A DNA stretch of 64,000 bases from Agromyces salentinus. GTDB taxonomy: Bacteria > Actinomycetota > Actinomycetes > Actinomycetales > Microbacteriaceae. The stretch covers positions 186,001 through 250,000 of the forward strand of contig NZ_WBIR01000001.1 in assembly GCF_009749395.1 (NCBI RefSeq), given 5' to 3'. The notes beneath the pieces are model-generated. The model saw only the letters and a program-made list of their open reading frames with translations. It did not search any database and was not told the DNA's origin. Positions within the stretch are counted from its first letter, which is position 1. Every line of letters starts with the position of its first letter. Shown in pieces: positions 51,487 to 59,838 of this stretch. The position numbers and the translations under genes are program-made.

Positions 51487-52284
51487 TCACCAGGGGGCGC
51501 CCGCCTGCCGAGCGGCTTCGGCCGCCGCGCGTGCCGGGCCGATCCACGCCTCGCCGTGCCCGGGCAGCACGACGCGGGCGGTCGACCAGCCGATGGCGCC
51601 GACCGATTCGCGCGCGCGCTCGGCGTCGCTGTGGAACATCGAGGGCAGCAGGTGCGGCCCGAGCAGGCGCGTGGTGCGGTGGCGGGTGACGAGCGCATCG
51701 CCGACGACGAGCACGCCCTCATCGTCGAACTCGAACACGGCGTGCCCGGTGGTGTGGCCGTCGACGAGTCGCATGCGCGGGCGTCCGGGCACGTCGACGC
51801 GCTCACCGCGCAGGGGTGCGGCCGTCGCGGCCGGAACCCCGAGGCCGGCTCGGCCGTCGAGGAGCGGCAGGATCGCGAGCGCCCAGGCGAGGACGCCGGG
51901 CCGCCAGGCGTTGCGCAGCACCCCTCCGGGCCCGGCCTGCTCGAGCACGTCGCGCCGCACGTTCGCGAGCTCGAGCGGGTGCGTGTGCACGGGCGTGCCG
52001 AACTCGGCGGCGAGCCACGCGGCACCGCCGAGGTGGTCGGCGTGGCCGTGCGTGATGAGGACCGCTGCGACATCCGCGGGCCTGGTACCGACCGCGTCGA
52101 GGGATGCCTCGAGCTGCGCGCGCTGCCCGATGTAGCCGGAGTCGACGAGCGTGACGCCGTCGGGGCCCGAGTAGATGACCCAGTTGACGTGCTCGGTGTG
52201 GGCGAAGTGGATGCGCTCGCTCACGCGGTCGACGCGCACGTGCGCGCCGTCGCGCTCCCCGCTGCCGCCAGCCGTGCCGACCAT
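51487..52284 (-). CDS. MBL-fold metallo-hydrolase
   Basis: A 265-aa metallo-beta-lactamase-fold protein: GVTLVDSGYIGQ, LITHGHADHLGG (HxHxDH), GHTTGHAVFEF for the second site and VLPGHGEAW at the end. There is no signal peptide. This group includes glyoxalase II-, lactonase- and quorum-quenching-like enzymes; the substrate is not evident. It is 37 bp downstream of an unknown membrane protein gene on the same strand. Confidence 0.87.
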   Translation of the reverse strand: MVGTAGGSGERDGAHVRVDRVSERIHFAHTEHVNWVIYSGPDGVTLVDSGYIGQRAQLEASLDAVGTRPADVAAVLITHGHADHLGGAAWLAAEFGTPVHTHPLELANVRRDVLEQAGPGGVLRNAWRPGVLAWALAILPLLDGRAGLGVPAATAAPLRGERVDVPGRPRMRLVDGHTTGHAVFEFDDEGVLVVGDALVTRHRTTRLLGPHLLPSMFHSDAERARESVGAIGWSTARVVLPGHGEAWIGPARAAAEAARQAGAPW

Positions 52285-52321
52285 GCGCCCTCCCCGGGCC
52301 CAACCGTACGCCCGCGGGGCG

Positions 52322-53206
52322 CTATCCGCCGATGCAGTTCGGATCCCCCTCGCCCATGCAGCCTCCGCCGCCGCGCTCTGTGGGCGCGGGAGGCGGGGCG
52401 GGAGCGAACCGGTCGGAGGGAACCGGCACGGCGAACGCGATGATCAGGCCGAGGCATCCGACGATGCAGGAGGCGACGATGAGCCCGCGCCGCCGGCTGA
52501 TCGCGGCGAACACGATGGCGCCGGCGAGCGCGCCGAGCGTGATCGAGGCGGTGACGACGTAGCGGTCGCCGTCGGCGGCGGTGACGACCGGCACGACGCC
52601 GAAGAGCGTGAAGTACGTCTCGAACGCCTGCCAGACGAGCACCATCGTGAGCAGCCCGCCGAGCGCGAGCAGCGTGCCCGCGATCCGTGCGGAGGTGCGC
52701 CGTTCCCGGCCGAGCGCCGCCGTGGTGAACGCGATGCCGAGCGCGACGACGAGGGTGAGGATGCCGGCGTCGATCCACGCGATGCCGCTGCCGAGGAACG
52801 CGCCGAGGCTCGCGCTCGCGAGGCTCGGCAGGGTCCGCACGGCGGTCGCGACGAGGGCCGCGACGGGCGCGGCGAGGAGGATCAGCGCCCACCGCCCGGG
52901 CCGGGGCATCGTGCGGAAGCCGAACTGCACGGCGACCGTGAGTGCGACCCAGACGAGCAGGTTCGGGTCCGCGACCATGGCGACGAGCGGACCGAACGCG
53001 TCGAACGAACCGAGCCCGTACGACGAAGACACGAGCAGCAGCAGGCCCAACAGCCGCAGCACCAGCACGGATGCCACGAGCACGACCGTCTCGACGACGC
53101 GCGCCCGCACGTCGAACGTCGGCCGGCGGGGCGCGACCTCCGCGGACGCGCCGGGGTCGTCGTGGGCGTCATGGGAGTCGTGGGCGTCGGTCGGGGCTCC
53201 GCTCAT
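52322..53206 (-). CDS. Hypothetical seven-helix membrane protein
   Basis: The 294-aa protein has about seven hydrophobic helices, from VVETVVLVASVLVLRLLGLL to LIVASCIVGCLGLIIAFAV, and a Cys-containing Gly-rich C-terminus (GGGGCMGEGDPNCIGG). The N-terminus carries a His/Asp-rich stretch (DAHDSHDAHDDPG). I do not recognise the family. The two cysteines at the end could form a disulfide outside the membrane. It may be cotranscribed with the MBL gene. Confidence 0.75.
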   Translation of the reverse strand: MSGAPTDAHDSHDAHDDPGASAEVAPRRPTFDVRARVVETVVLVASVLVLRLLGLLLLVSSSYGLGSFDAFGPLVAMVADPNLLVWVALTVAVQFGFRTMPRPGRWALILLAAPVAALVATAVRTLPSLASASLGAFLGSGIAWIDAGILTLVVALGIAFTTAALGRERRTSARIAGTLLALGGLLTMVLVWQAFETYFTLFGVVPVVTAADGDRYVVTASITLGALAGAIVFAAISRRRGLIVASCIVGCLGLIIAFAVPVPSDRFAPAPPPAPTERGGGGCMGEGDPNCIGG

Positions 53207-53270
53207 CGGGTCAGTCTCCCCCGGATCCGACGCCCGCACTTCAGTGACATCCCTGAATGCGACGACGTTG

Positions 53271-53353
53271 GGGGTCTCGATACGCTGCGCTACTCGACCG
53301 CCGAGGCGGAGAGTTCGGTGGTCGAGTAGGCGCGTCAGCGCCGTATCGAGACC
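53271..53353. repeat. Family R repeat
   Basis: GGTCTCGATACGCTGCGCTACTCGACC is followed by GGTCGAGTAGGCGCGTCAGC..CGTATCGAGACC, in the opposite order to the copy at 50.9 kb. It lies just after the end of an unknown secreted protein gene. Confidence 0.85.
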
Positions 53354-53372
53354 CGGCTGCGAGGGCGACTGC

Positions 53373-54437
53373 CTAGGAGTTGCACGCGAGGACGTTGATG
53401 CGGTCGCTGAGCCACTCGTGGCTCCACGGGCTCGACATGCCCGATTCGAGTCCGTTGCCGAAGTCGTACGTGGGGAACGACTTCACCACGCGCGGGGTGC
53501 CGCACTGGTCGATCGGCCGCCAGTACTCGTTCCAGAGGAGGGGCCAGACGTCACTCACGGGCGGCGAGTTCACGATCGGGTCCTCGGGTGGCGGACTGCT
53601 CGGCGGGCCCACGACGGCGATCGGGATGTCGGCCATCCAGTCGGGCGCCGGGCTCTCCGTGGCGGTCCAGCCCGTCTCGACATCCTCGTACTCGAGGGCT
53701 CGCTCGGCCTCCTGCTGCTCGAGGGCGAGGCGGGCAGCGGCCTCGGCCGTCGACGCTTCGAGCGCGGCGACCGCGGCGATCCAGTCCCGAAGGCCGTCTG
53801 CGGTCCACTCCTCGCCGAGGCCGGCCACGACGGTACGGACTCGATCCGAGGTCTCGACAGATGCGACGGCGTTCGCGACGAGCAGGGTCTCGGTGCTGCC
53901 GATCACCCCGTCGACCAGCGTCTTCGCCGAGGTGCGAGCCGCGGTCACCGCGTCGGCGAGGCCGGTCTGCAGACCGGCGAACTCCGCAGCCCGGTCGTCC
54001 AGTGCGTCGATCGCGTCGGCCAGGTTCTTCTTGGCGGATCGCAACTCGTCGGCCGTGGCCTCGTCACTCACCACCGGTACGGTCGTCGCAGTCGACACAG
54101 GGAGCGGCGACGAGGTCTCGAGCTGCTCGAGCGATCGCTGGACCTCCGTCCAGGCGGACGCGTCGAATCGCTGCGACGGCAGCTCCAACGCGGCGGAGAG
54201 TTCGGCGGCCAACTCGTCGGCCTCCGCGAGATCTGCTTCGTACCCGGCTTCGGCCGCGCTGACGGCAGCCAGCTCCGATTCGTAGGCGGTTGCCGCCGCT
54301 TCGACGTCTGCGAGCAGCGCCAGCCGCTGCTGTTCCTGAGCACCGAGTACGGCACCGACCGATGCCCCGGCGCCGAGGACGACGATGGCCGTCACGCCGA
54401 TCACCATCGCTCGTCTGTTCGCGACCCTGCGCAGCAT
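53373..54437 (-). CDS. Membrane-anchored coiled-coil protein with a small C-terminal domain
   Basis: The 354-aa protein begins with a single membrane helix (VANRRAMVIGVTAIVVLGAGASVGAVLGA), followed by about 200 residues of Ala/Glu-rich coiled coil (LLADVEAAATAYESELAAVSA..., EELAAELSAALEL...) and a compact C-terminus with WNEYWRPIDQCGTPRVVKS and a final ACNS. The two cysteines may form a bond. It is probably exposed outside the cell. I do not recognise the family. Confidence 0.75.
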   Translation of the reverse strand: MLRRVANRRAMVIGVTAIVVLGAGASVGAVLGAQEQQRLALLADVEAAATAYESELAAVSAAEAGYEADLAEADELAAELSAALELPSQRFDASAWTEVQRSLEQLETSSPLPVSTATTVPVVSDEATADELRSAKKNLADAIDALDDRAAEFAGLQTGLADAVTAARTSAKTLVDGVIGSTETLLVANAVASVETSDRVRTVVAGLGEEWTADGLRDWIAAVAALEASTAEAAARLALEQQEAERALEYEDVETGWTATESPAPDWMADIPIAVVGPPSSPPPEDPIVNSPPVSDVWPLLWNEYWRPIDQCGTPRVVKSFPTYDFGNGLESGMSSPWSHEWLSDRINVLACNS

Positions 54438-54539
54438 CACCGAGAGGCGTGCGGGCACGCCCGTCACGAAGGGGTCACACGGGCGCGCGGGTCGAACCCG
54501 TGGGCGATCATCATGGCTCGAAGGTAGCAAATGCACGAC

Positions 54540-54573
54540 GAAGGCCCGGCCCCTGGGGAGGGACCGGGCCTTC
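54540..54573. terminator. Hairpin terminator downstream of Clp ATPase gene
   Basis: GAAGGCCCGG (54540-54549) and CCGGGCCTTC (54564-54573) pair perfectly with a 14-nt loop. It lies beyond the Clp gene end in the minus direction, with family R repeats between. Confidence 0.6.
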
Positions 54574-54577
54574 AGCG

Positions 54578-54808
54578 GGGTCTCGATACGCTTCGCTACT
54601 CGACCACCGGAAGTTCGGCGGTCGAGTAGGCGCTCCAGCGCCGTATCGAGACCCGGCAGTGTGGGGTCTCGATACGCTTCGCTACTCGACCACCAGATCG
54701 GGCTGCGCTACTCGACCGCCGGGGAGCGTCGGTGGTCGAGTCGGCGCTCCAGCGCCGTATCGAGACCGGCAGGGGTCTCGATACGCTTCGCTACTCGACC
54801 ACCGGCGG
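54578..54808. repeat. Family R repeat cluster
   Basis: Five alternating copies: GGTCTCGATACGCTTCGCTACTCGACC three times and GGTCGAGTAGGCGCTCCAGC-type (once GTCGAGTCGGCG) twice. It abuts the stop codon of the Clp ATPase gene. Confidence 0.9.
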
Positions 54809-57463
54809 CTACGCCGCCTGCGGCAGCACGACCGTCGCGCGGGGTACCGGCGTGACGACGAACTCGCCGTCTGCGGCATCCACTCGCACGCCCTCGCCGT
54901 CGCCGAGCGCGCCCGAGACGAAGAGGTCCGCGATGCGGTCGTCGACCTCGCGCTGGATCACGCGACGCAGCGGGCGGGCACCGTACTCGGGCTCGTACCC
55001 GCGCTCGGCGAGCAGCGCGACCGCGGCATCCGTCACCTCGAAGGCGACCTCGCGGGCCTCCAGTCGAGCGGACGTCGCGCCGAGCATGAGGCGAACGATC
55101 TGCGACAGCTCCGAGGCGCCGAGCTTCTGGAACAGCACGATCTCGTCGATGCGGTTCAGGAACTCGGGGCGCATGGCCTCGCGCACCTTGCCCATGACGC
55201 GGTTGCGCACGTCGGCGGCGGAACTGAAGCCCGAGCCATCGGTCGACGCGACGAACCCGAGCGCACCCGAGCGCGACGCGAGGAACTCCGAACCGAGGTT
55301 CGAGGTCATCACGATCACCGTGTTGCGGAAGTCGACCGTGCGACCCTGGCCGTCGGTCAGGCGTCCGTCGTCGAGCACCTGCAGCAGCAGGTTGAACACG
55401 TCGGGGTGCGCCTTCTCGATCTCGTCGAACAGCACGATCGAGTACGGGTTGCGCCGCACGCGTTCGGTGAGCTGTCCGGCCTCGTCGTAGCCGACGTATC
55501 CGGGAGGGGCGCCGACGAGGCGCGACACGGTGTGCCGCTCGCCGAACTCGCTCATGTCGAAGCGGATGATCGCGCCCTCGTCGTCGAACAGCCGGTCGGC
55601 CAGCGCACGCGCCAGCTCCGTCTTGCCGACGCCCGTGGGGCCGAGGAAGAGGAACGACCCGACCGGTCGACGGGCGTCGCCCATGCCGGTGCGGCTGCGG
55701 CGCACGGCCTTCGCGACCGCGGTGACCGCGTCGTCCTGGCCGATGACGCGCGCGTGCAGCTCGCCCTCGAGATCGCCGAGACGCTCGCGCTCGGTCTCGG
55801 TGAGGCGGTTCACCGGGATGCCGGTGGCCCGCGAGATCACCGCGGCGATCTCGGCCTCGTCGATGAAGGTGCTCCCGGCGGTCGAGTAGGGCGCCCCAGC
55901 GCCCGTATCGAGACCTTCGGGGGTGGTGGTCTCGATACGCTCCGCTACTCGACCACCGGGGGCGGAGGTGGCCGCATCCAGTCGGGCCTGCACCTTCGAG
56001 ATCTCGTCGCGGATGCGCGAGGCCTCCTCGTAGTGCTCGGCGCTCACGGCCGCGTTCTTGTCGGCCTCGAGCGAGCCGAGGCGCGCGATGAGCGCGGAGA
56101 CATCCGTCTTCATGCCGAGCTTGAGGCGCAGCCGCGCCCCGGCCTGGTCGATGAGGTCGATGGCCTTGTCGGGCAGCACGCGGTCGGTGAGGTACCTGGC
56201 CGAGAGCTCGACGGAGGCGCGCAGCGCGGCATCCGTGTACTCGACGCCGTGGTGCTCCTCGTATGCCGGGCGCAGGCCCTGCAGGATCAGCACCGCGTCT
56301 TCGATCGAGGGCTCGCCGACGCGAACCGGCTGGAACCGGCGCTCGAGGGCGGGGTCCTTCTCAATGGTGCGGTACTCCTTGAGCGTGGTCGCGCCCACGA
56401 GGTGCAGGTCGCCGCGCGCGAGGCGGGGCTTCAGGATGTTGCCCGCGTCGGTGCCGCCGTCGCCGGAGCCGCCCGCGCCGACCACGGTGTGGATCTCATC
56501 GATGAAGATGATGAGCTCGCCCTTGTGCGCGGCGATCTCGTCCATGGTCTTGGTGAGGCGCTCCTCGAAGTCGCCGCGGTAGCGGGTGCCGGCGAGCATG
56601 CCGGGCAGGTCGAGCGAGATGACGCGCTTCTCGAGCAGCGCCTCGGGCACCGACTCCTCGACGATCGCGCGGGCCAAGCCCTCGACGATCGCCGTCTTGC
56701 CGACGCCGGCCTCGCCGATCAGCACGGGGTTGTTCTTCGTGCGGCGGCTGAGGATCTCGATGGTCTGCTCGATCTCGTCGGCGCGCCCGATCACGGGGTC
56801 GAGCTCGCCGTTCTCGGCGAGGGCCGTGAGGTCGGTGCCGAACTTGTCGAGCATCGGGGTCGCGGATGCCTCGGAGCCGGCGCCGTTCGCACCGTATCGA
56901 GACCCGTCGCCGTCCTCGTCGGTCTCGAACCCGCCGTCGACGGTCTCGCGCATGCCCTGCGTGAGGGCCTCGGCGGTGACGCCGGCGCGCGCCAGCACCT
57001 GGCCGGCGGGGGCGTCCTGCCCCAGCACGAGGGCGAAGAAGAGGTGCTCGGGGTCGATGTAGGTCGAGCCGGCCGAGCGCGCCACCTGGTAGCTGTGGAA
57101 CAGCGCGCGGGAAGCGCTCGGCGTGATCGTGGCCGCGTTGATGTCAGCAGCATCGGATGCCGCGGGCAGGCGCGCCTCGGTCGCCGTGATGAGTCGCTCG
57201 GGGGCGACCCCGATGCGGGCGACGGCCTGCTTCACGCTGTCGTCCTCGACGATCACGCGCAGGATGTGCAGGGCGTCGAGCTCGGTCTGGCCGCGCTCGA
57301 GCGCGAAGCGTCCTGCGCGCTGCAGGATGCCTTGCGTGCGGGCGGTCAGGAACCGGCTGAGGTCGATCGACCGAGCCTGGCGAGCCTGCTCACCCGCGAG
57401 GTACCGGCTGAGGAACTCGTCGAACGAGCTCGCACCGGCTTCGGGGTTGAAGTCTTCGGGCAC
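54809..57463 (-). CDS. Clp ATPase (ClpC-like Hsp100) with in-frame repeat insert
   Basis: An 884-aa Hsp100 protein. Two Clp_N repeats (about 35-165), first AAA+ domain with Walker A GEAGVGKT (250-257) and B IIFIDEIH, a short UVR-like middle segment ([15 protein letters not shown]), second AAA+ with GPTGVGKT (608-615) and a D2 C-terminal domain. Length and short middle domain fit ClpC rather than ClpB. Residues 501-531 are encoded by a family R repeat (55871-55963). Start: GTG with AGGAGG upstream; a HAIR element precedes it. Confidence 0.9.
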   Translation of the reverse strand: MPEDFNPEAGASSFDEFLSRYLAGEQARQARSIDLSRFLTARTQGILQRAGRFALERGQTELDALHILRVIVEDDSVKQAVARIGVAPERLITATEARLPAASDAADINAATITPSASRALFHSYQVARSAGSTYIDPEHLFFALVLGQDAPAGQVLARAGVTAEALTQGMRETVDGGFETDEDGDGSRYGANGAGSEASATPMLDKFGTDLTALAENGELDPVIGRADEIEQTIEILSRRTKNNPVLIGEAGVGKTAIVEGLARAIVEESVPEALLEKRVISLDLPGMLAGTRYRGDFEERLTKTMDEIAAHKGELIIFIDEIHTVVGAGGSGDGGTDAGNILKPRLARGDLHLVGATTLKEYRTIEKDPALERRFQPVRVGEPSIEDAVLILQGLRPAYEEHHGVEYTDAALRASVELSARYLTDRVLPDKAIDLIDQAGARLRLKLGMKTDVSALIARLGSLEADKNAAVSAEHYEEASRIRDEISKVQARLDAATSAPGGRVAERIETTTPEGLDTGAGAPYSTAGSTFIDEAEIAAVISRATGIPVNRLTETERERLGDLEGELHARVIGQDDAVTAVAKAVRRSRTGMGDARRPVGSFLFLGPTGVGKTELARALADRLFDDEGAIIRFDMSEFGERHTVSRLVGAPPGYVGYDEAGQLTERVRRNPYSIVLFDEIEKAHPDVFNLLLQVLDDGRLTDGQGRTVDFRNTVIVMTSNLGSEFLASRSGALGFVASTDGSGFSSAADVRNRVMGKVREAMRPEFLNRIDEIVLFQKLGASELSQIVRLMLGATSARLEAREVAFEVTDAAVALLAERGYEPEYGARPLRRVIQREVDDRIADLFVSGALGDGEGVRVDAADGEFVVTPVPRATVVLPQAA
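55871..55963. repeat. Family R repeat in frame inside Clp ATPase gene
   Basis: GTCGAGTAGGGCGCCCCAGC..CCGTATCGAGACC and GGTCTCGATACGCTCCGCTACTCGACC form a hairpin. Read on the minus strand they give [20 protein letters not shown] plus [11 protein letters not shown], between the middle domain and the second ATPase domain. Confidence 0.88.
56892..56915. repeat. Partial family R sequence inside Clp ATPase gene
   Basis: GCACCGTATCGAGACCCGTC encodes DGSRYGANG (about residues 187-194) in the linker between the N-domain and the first AAA+ domain. It is a fragment of the TATCGAGACC half. Confidence 0.55.
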
Positions 57464-57478
57464 CAATCCTCCTGGGAA

Positions 57479-57499
57479 CTTGAGTGGCGTACGCTCAAG
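57479..57499. promoter_or_regulatory. HAIR element (HspR operator)
   Basis: CTTGAGT-GGCGTAC-GCTCAAG matches the HspR-associated inverted repeat consensus CTTGAGT-N7-ACTCAAG at all but one position. It lies 16 bp upstream of the GTG start of the Clp ATPase gene. Confidence 0.8.
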
Positions 57500-57913
57500 T
57501 TCAACGCGGAGGGGGCTGGGGTATTCCCGCGCGTCCAGCATGCGATTACGGAAGGGCGTGCATCACATCTGCGAGCGGCAACCGACGTCACCGCGGGGAA
57601 TCGTCGTCGTAGCGTTGAGGCCTCGACTCGACCCATAAGCCAGCCTCGGCGGCGATAGATTTAGTCCCTTCATCGAAGCCCCTTCGACGTGATCATTGCC
57701 AGGGACTTGGTCTCCGAGAGGCAGCGCGCACAACGAACGCGAACTAGGCGCTGGACCCGGTCCGCACGCTTGATCCCATGGTTCGCGACAAGATTCTCGG
57801 AGCCGCAGATATCGAGGCATGCAAAGCCTGTCAATCCCCCGGAATGGGGCGGTCTGCCAGAGGGAATGAGTTTGCGATCGATGCGTCAGCGTGCAAGTAT
57901 GAGACACATAACT

Positions 57914-57948
57914 CCCCACCGTCCTCCGGGACTGGTGGGGCTTTTTTT
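57914..57948 (+). terminator. Intrinsic terminator directly before NYN gene
   Basis: CCCCACC (57914-57920) pairs with GGTGGGG (57934-57940), followed by a T-run (57942-57948). It ends 17 bp before the NYN start codon. The rest of the 500-bp gap 57464-57965 has no recognisable gene; a CCCC-GGAAT-GGGG mini-hairpin (about 57837-57849) could pair alternatively. Confidence 0.8.
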
Positions 57949-57965
57949 ACCCATTTGGAGCGCCG

Positions 57966-58628
57966 ATGCCCGACCTCAGAGCTGCTGTGATCATCGACTA
58001 TCAGAATGTGCATCTCACCGGCAGGGGGCTTTTCGAGCCATTTCAGCCTCCACATGAGCACCTTGTGCACCCCCTCCACTTCGCAAACCAACTAGTTTCC
58101 CGGCGCAACGCGAATCAACGAGCGGGAATGGCGCACGCTGTCCTCACCAAGGTCCTCGTCTATCGCGGGTTGCCGTCCGTAGATGTGGACCCCAAGGCCT
58201 ACGCACGAAACCTCGCCCAGAAAGCAAACTGGGAACTGGACCCCCGGGTGAACGTGACGCTGAGACCGCTCAAGTACCGTTACCAACGCACGGCGGATGG
58301 GCGAAAAGCAACCGATGCGCGCGGGCATTTCATGATCGACGGCAAGCCGCAGGAGAAAGGCGTAGACGTACTCTGTGCACTAGCACTCGTGCGTGAAGCA
58401 AGCGATCCGAACGTCGATCTCGTAGTCCTCGCCTCGCAGGATTCTGACTTGGAGCCCGCGCTCGATGAGGCGTGCGCGCTGGGAAGTGCAAAAGTTGAGA
58501 CAGTCTCCTGGTTTGACCATGGTCAATGGCACAGCCGCGAAATACGCCCTGCGACACAAAAGATCTGGAATACGCGGCTGAATGCTAACGCCTTCTCCGC
58601 CTGCCGGGATGTTGAGGACTACAGCTAA
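57966..58628 (+). CDS. NYN (LabA-like PIN) domain protein
   Basis: The 220-aa protein has a NYN nuclease-like domain: AAVIIDYQNVHLTGRG with the first acidic residue, QEKGVDVLCALALVREASD with the second and VVLASQDSDLEPALDEACALGSAK with the third and the S/D cluster. NYN proteins are predicted RNases; a role in stress response or defence is common but not shown here. Start: ATG 57966, with GGAG five nt upstream. Codon use and GC are clearly lower than in the flanks. Confidence 0.88.
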   Translation: MPDLRAAVIIDYQNVHLTGRGLFEPFQPPHEHLVHPLHFANQLVSRRNANQRAGMAHAVLTKVLVYRGLPSVDVDPKAYARNLAQKANWELDPRVNVTLRPLKYRYQRTADGRKATDARGHFMIDGKPQEKGVDVLCALALVREASDPNVDLVVLASQDSDLEPALDEACALGSAKVETVSWFDHGQWHSREIRPATQKIWNTRLNANAFSACRDVEDYS

Positions 58629-58834
58629 CGAACCGTGGCGCCATCTGGCCCAACAGCAGGGGCGAGCGATCCGTCATCATCTCGCGCCGCACCGGCGTCG
58701 ACCAGTGACGTCGACGCTCTGGCGCGAGTGTCCTAGTCTTTGGCCGCGATCGAACATCGGAACCTCGAGCGGAATGCGGTGGTGTCAGAGAAACACGAGG
58801 GAGGTGTGCCCGTGAACTGGGGGTTCCATGTCCG

Positions 58835-59671
58835 GTGCGCACAGTACGTTCGAAGGAACTGTCTCCTAGGTCGAATGGATTAATCTTGCTCCGCAATTTC
58901 CTGTATCTGAACGAACCGCAGCTCGACCAGTACATCGCCCAAGTGGAGGACGGGCTGCGCAAGGCGATGAGTCGTTCTGAGAAGGATGGGACTCGCGCAG
59001 GTGGGGCCCTTGGAACGAAGGTCCTCGGGGTGAGCGGTGAGAAATCTGGCGAGCAGACCGTCACTGAGGAACTTGCCGACACTAGTCCGGCGAAATTCGA
59101 ACGACTGCAGCAACTCGTTGATGGCGCAGAGGAGCAGTTCGGGTGGGTCACGATTCTGCAGGAGGCGGATCTCGAAGGGGTCCGTCTCGGCAACCTCGTC
59201 GATGTCACATGCGAGCTCTACGAAGCAGATGCTTCCAAGATCGCGAGCCCTGGGGGCCTGCTCGACGCCATTCCGCTGATGAAGATGATGGCGAAACTTT
59301 CAAAAGGGCAGGGAATGAACCCGCTCGCCGGGATGCCGGACAACGAGTCATTGGACACTATGGCGGCATTCGGCGCGGCCATGCCGACCAGCATCGTCTT
59401 GGGCGATGTCGTGGATTCTGCTTGGCGCATCGTGGGCTCGTTGAAGGGCGAGCCTCTCGACGAGATCGACGGAGACGCTCGAGTTGTCGGCAAGGTCTCG
59501 AAACTGTGGGGAGCGTCGGCATGGCGTCCGCTGCCTGGGCTGCCAATCATTTCTCAGATGCCCCGTGATCAGCGTCGGGAGTTCGAGCGGAAGGGGCCGA
59601 CGCCCGGGCAGGAGATGTTCTGGGTTGAAGGTCCCGCGCTCCAACTAGATGTCCTTGCGATCTACCGCTAA
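58835..59671 (+). CDS. DUF6414-like hypothetical protein
   Basis: The 278-aa protein starts GTG (MRTVRSKELSPRSNG); a TTG at 58886, giving MLRNFLYLNEPQLDQYIAQV, is equally plausible. The motif FLYLNEPQLDQYIAQVEDGL is followed by a Gly-rich basic stretch (GGALGTKVLGVSGEKSG), a central helical region and a beta-rich end (WVEGPALQLDVLAIY). It resembles DUF6414 proteins of unknown function. It is separated by 206 bp from the NYN gene and has the same lower GC, suggesting one acquired cassette. Confidence 0.75.
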   Translation: MRTVRSKELSPRSNGLILLRNFLYLNEPQLDQYIAQVEDGLRKAMSRSEKDGTRAGGALGTKVLGVSGEKSGEQTVTEELADTSPAKFERLQQLVDGAEEQFGWVTILQEADLEGVRLGNLVDVTCELYEADASKIASPGGLLDAIPLMKMMAKLSKGQGMNPLAGMPDNESLDTMAAFGAAMPTSIVLGDVVDSAWRIVGSLKGEPLDEIDGDARVVGKVSKLWGASAWRPLPGLPIISQMPRDQRREFERKGPTPGQEMFWVEGPALQLDVLAIYR

Positions 59672-59838
59672 GCAGCGTCCGGCCGAAATGACGAAACCCC
59701 TCTCGCCGGTGTGGTCCTGGTCTTGGTCAGCATCCATACCGAGGTCGGATGCGCGCTCGATGTCGGCCAAAGTGAGTCGCCAAGGCCGACGAGGTACCGC
59801 TCCGATCCGCTGAGCCGCCCGCATCCTATGGTCGCCAC

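Noticed and set aside
54290-57658. A 1122-aa plus-strand open frame
   Set aside because: Antisense to the Clp ATPase; no motif and abnormal Arg/Ala content.
57778-57990. A 70-aa open frame with Cys residues upstream of the NYN gene
   Set aside because: It has no ribosome-binding site, spans the intrinsic terminator and overlaps the start of the NYN gene.
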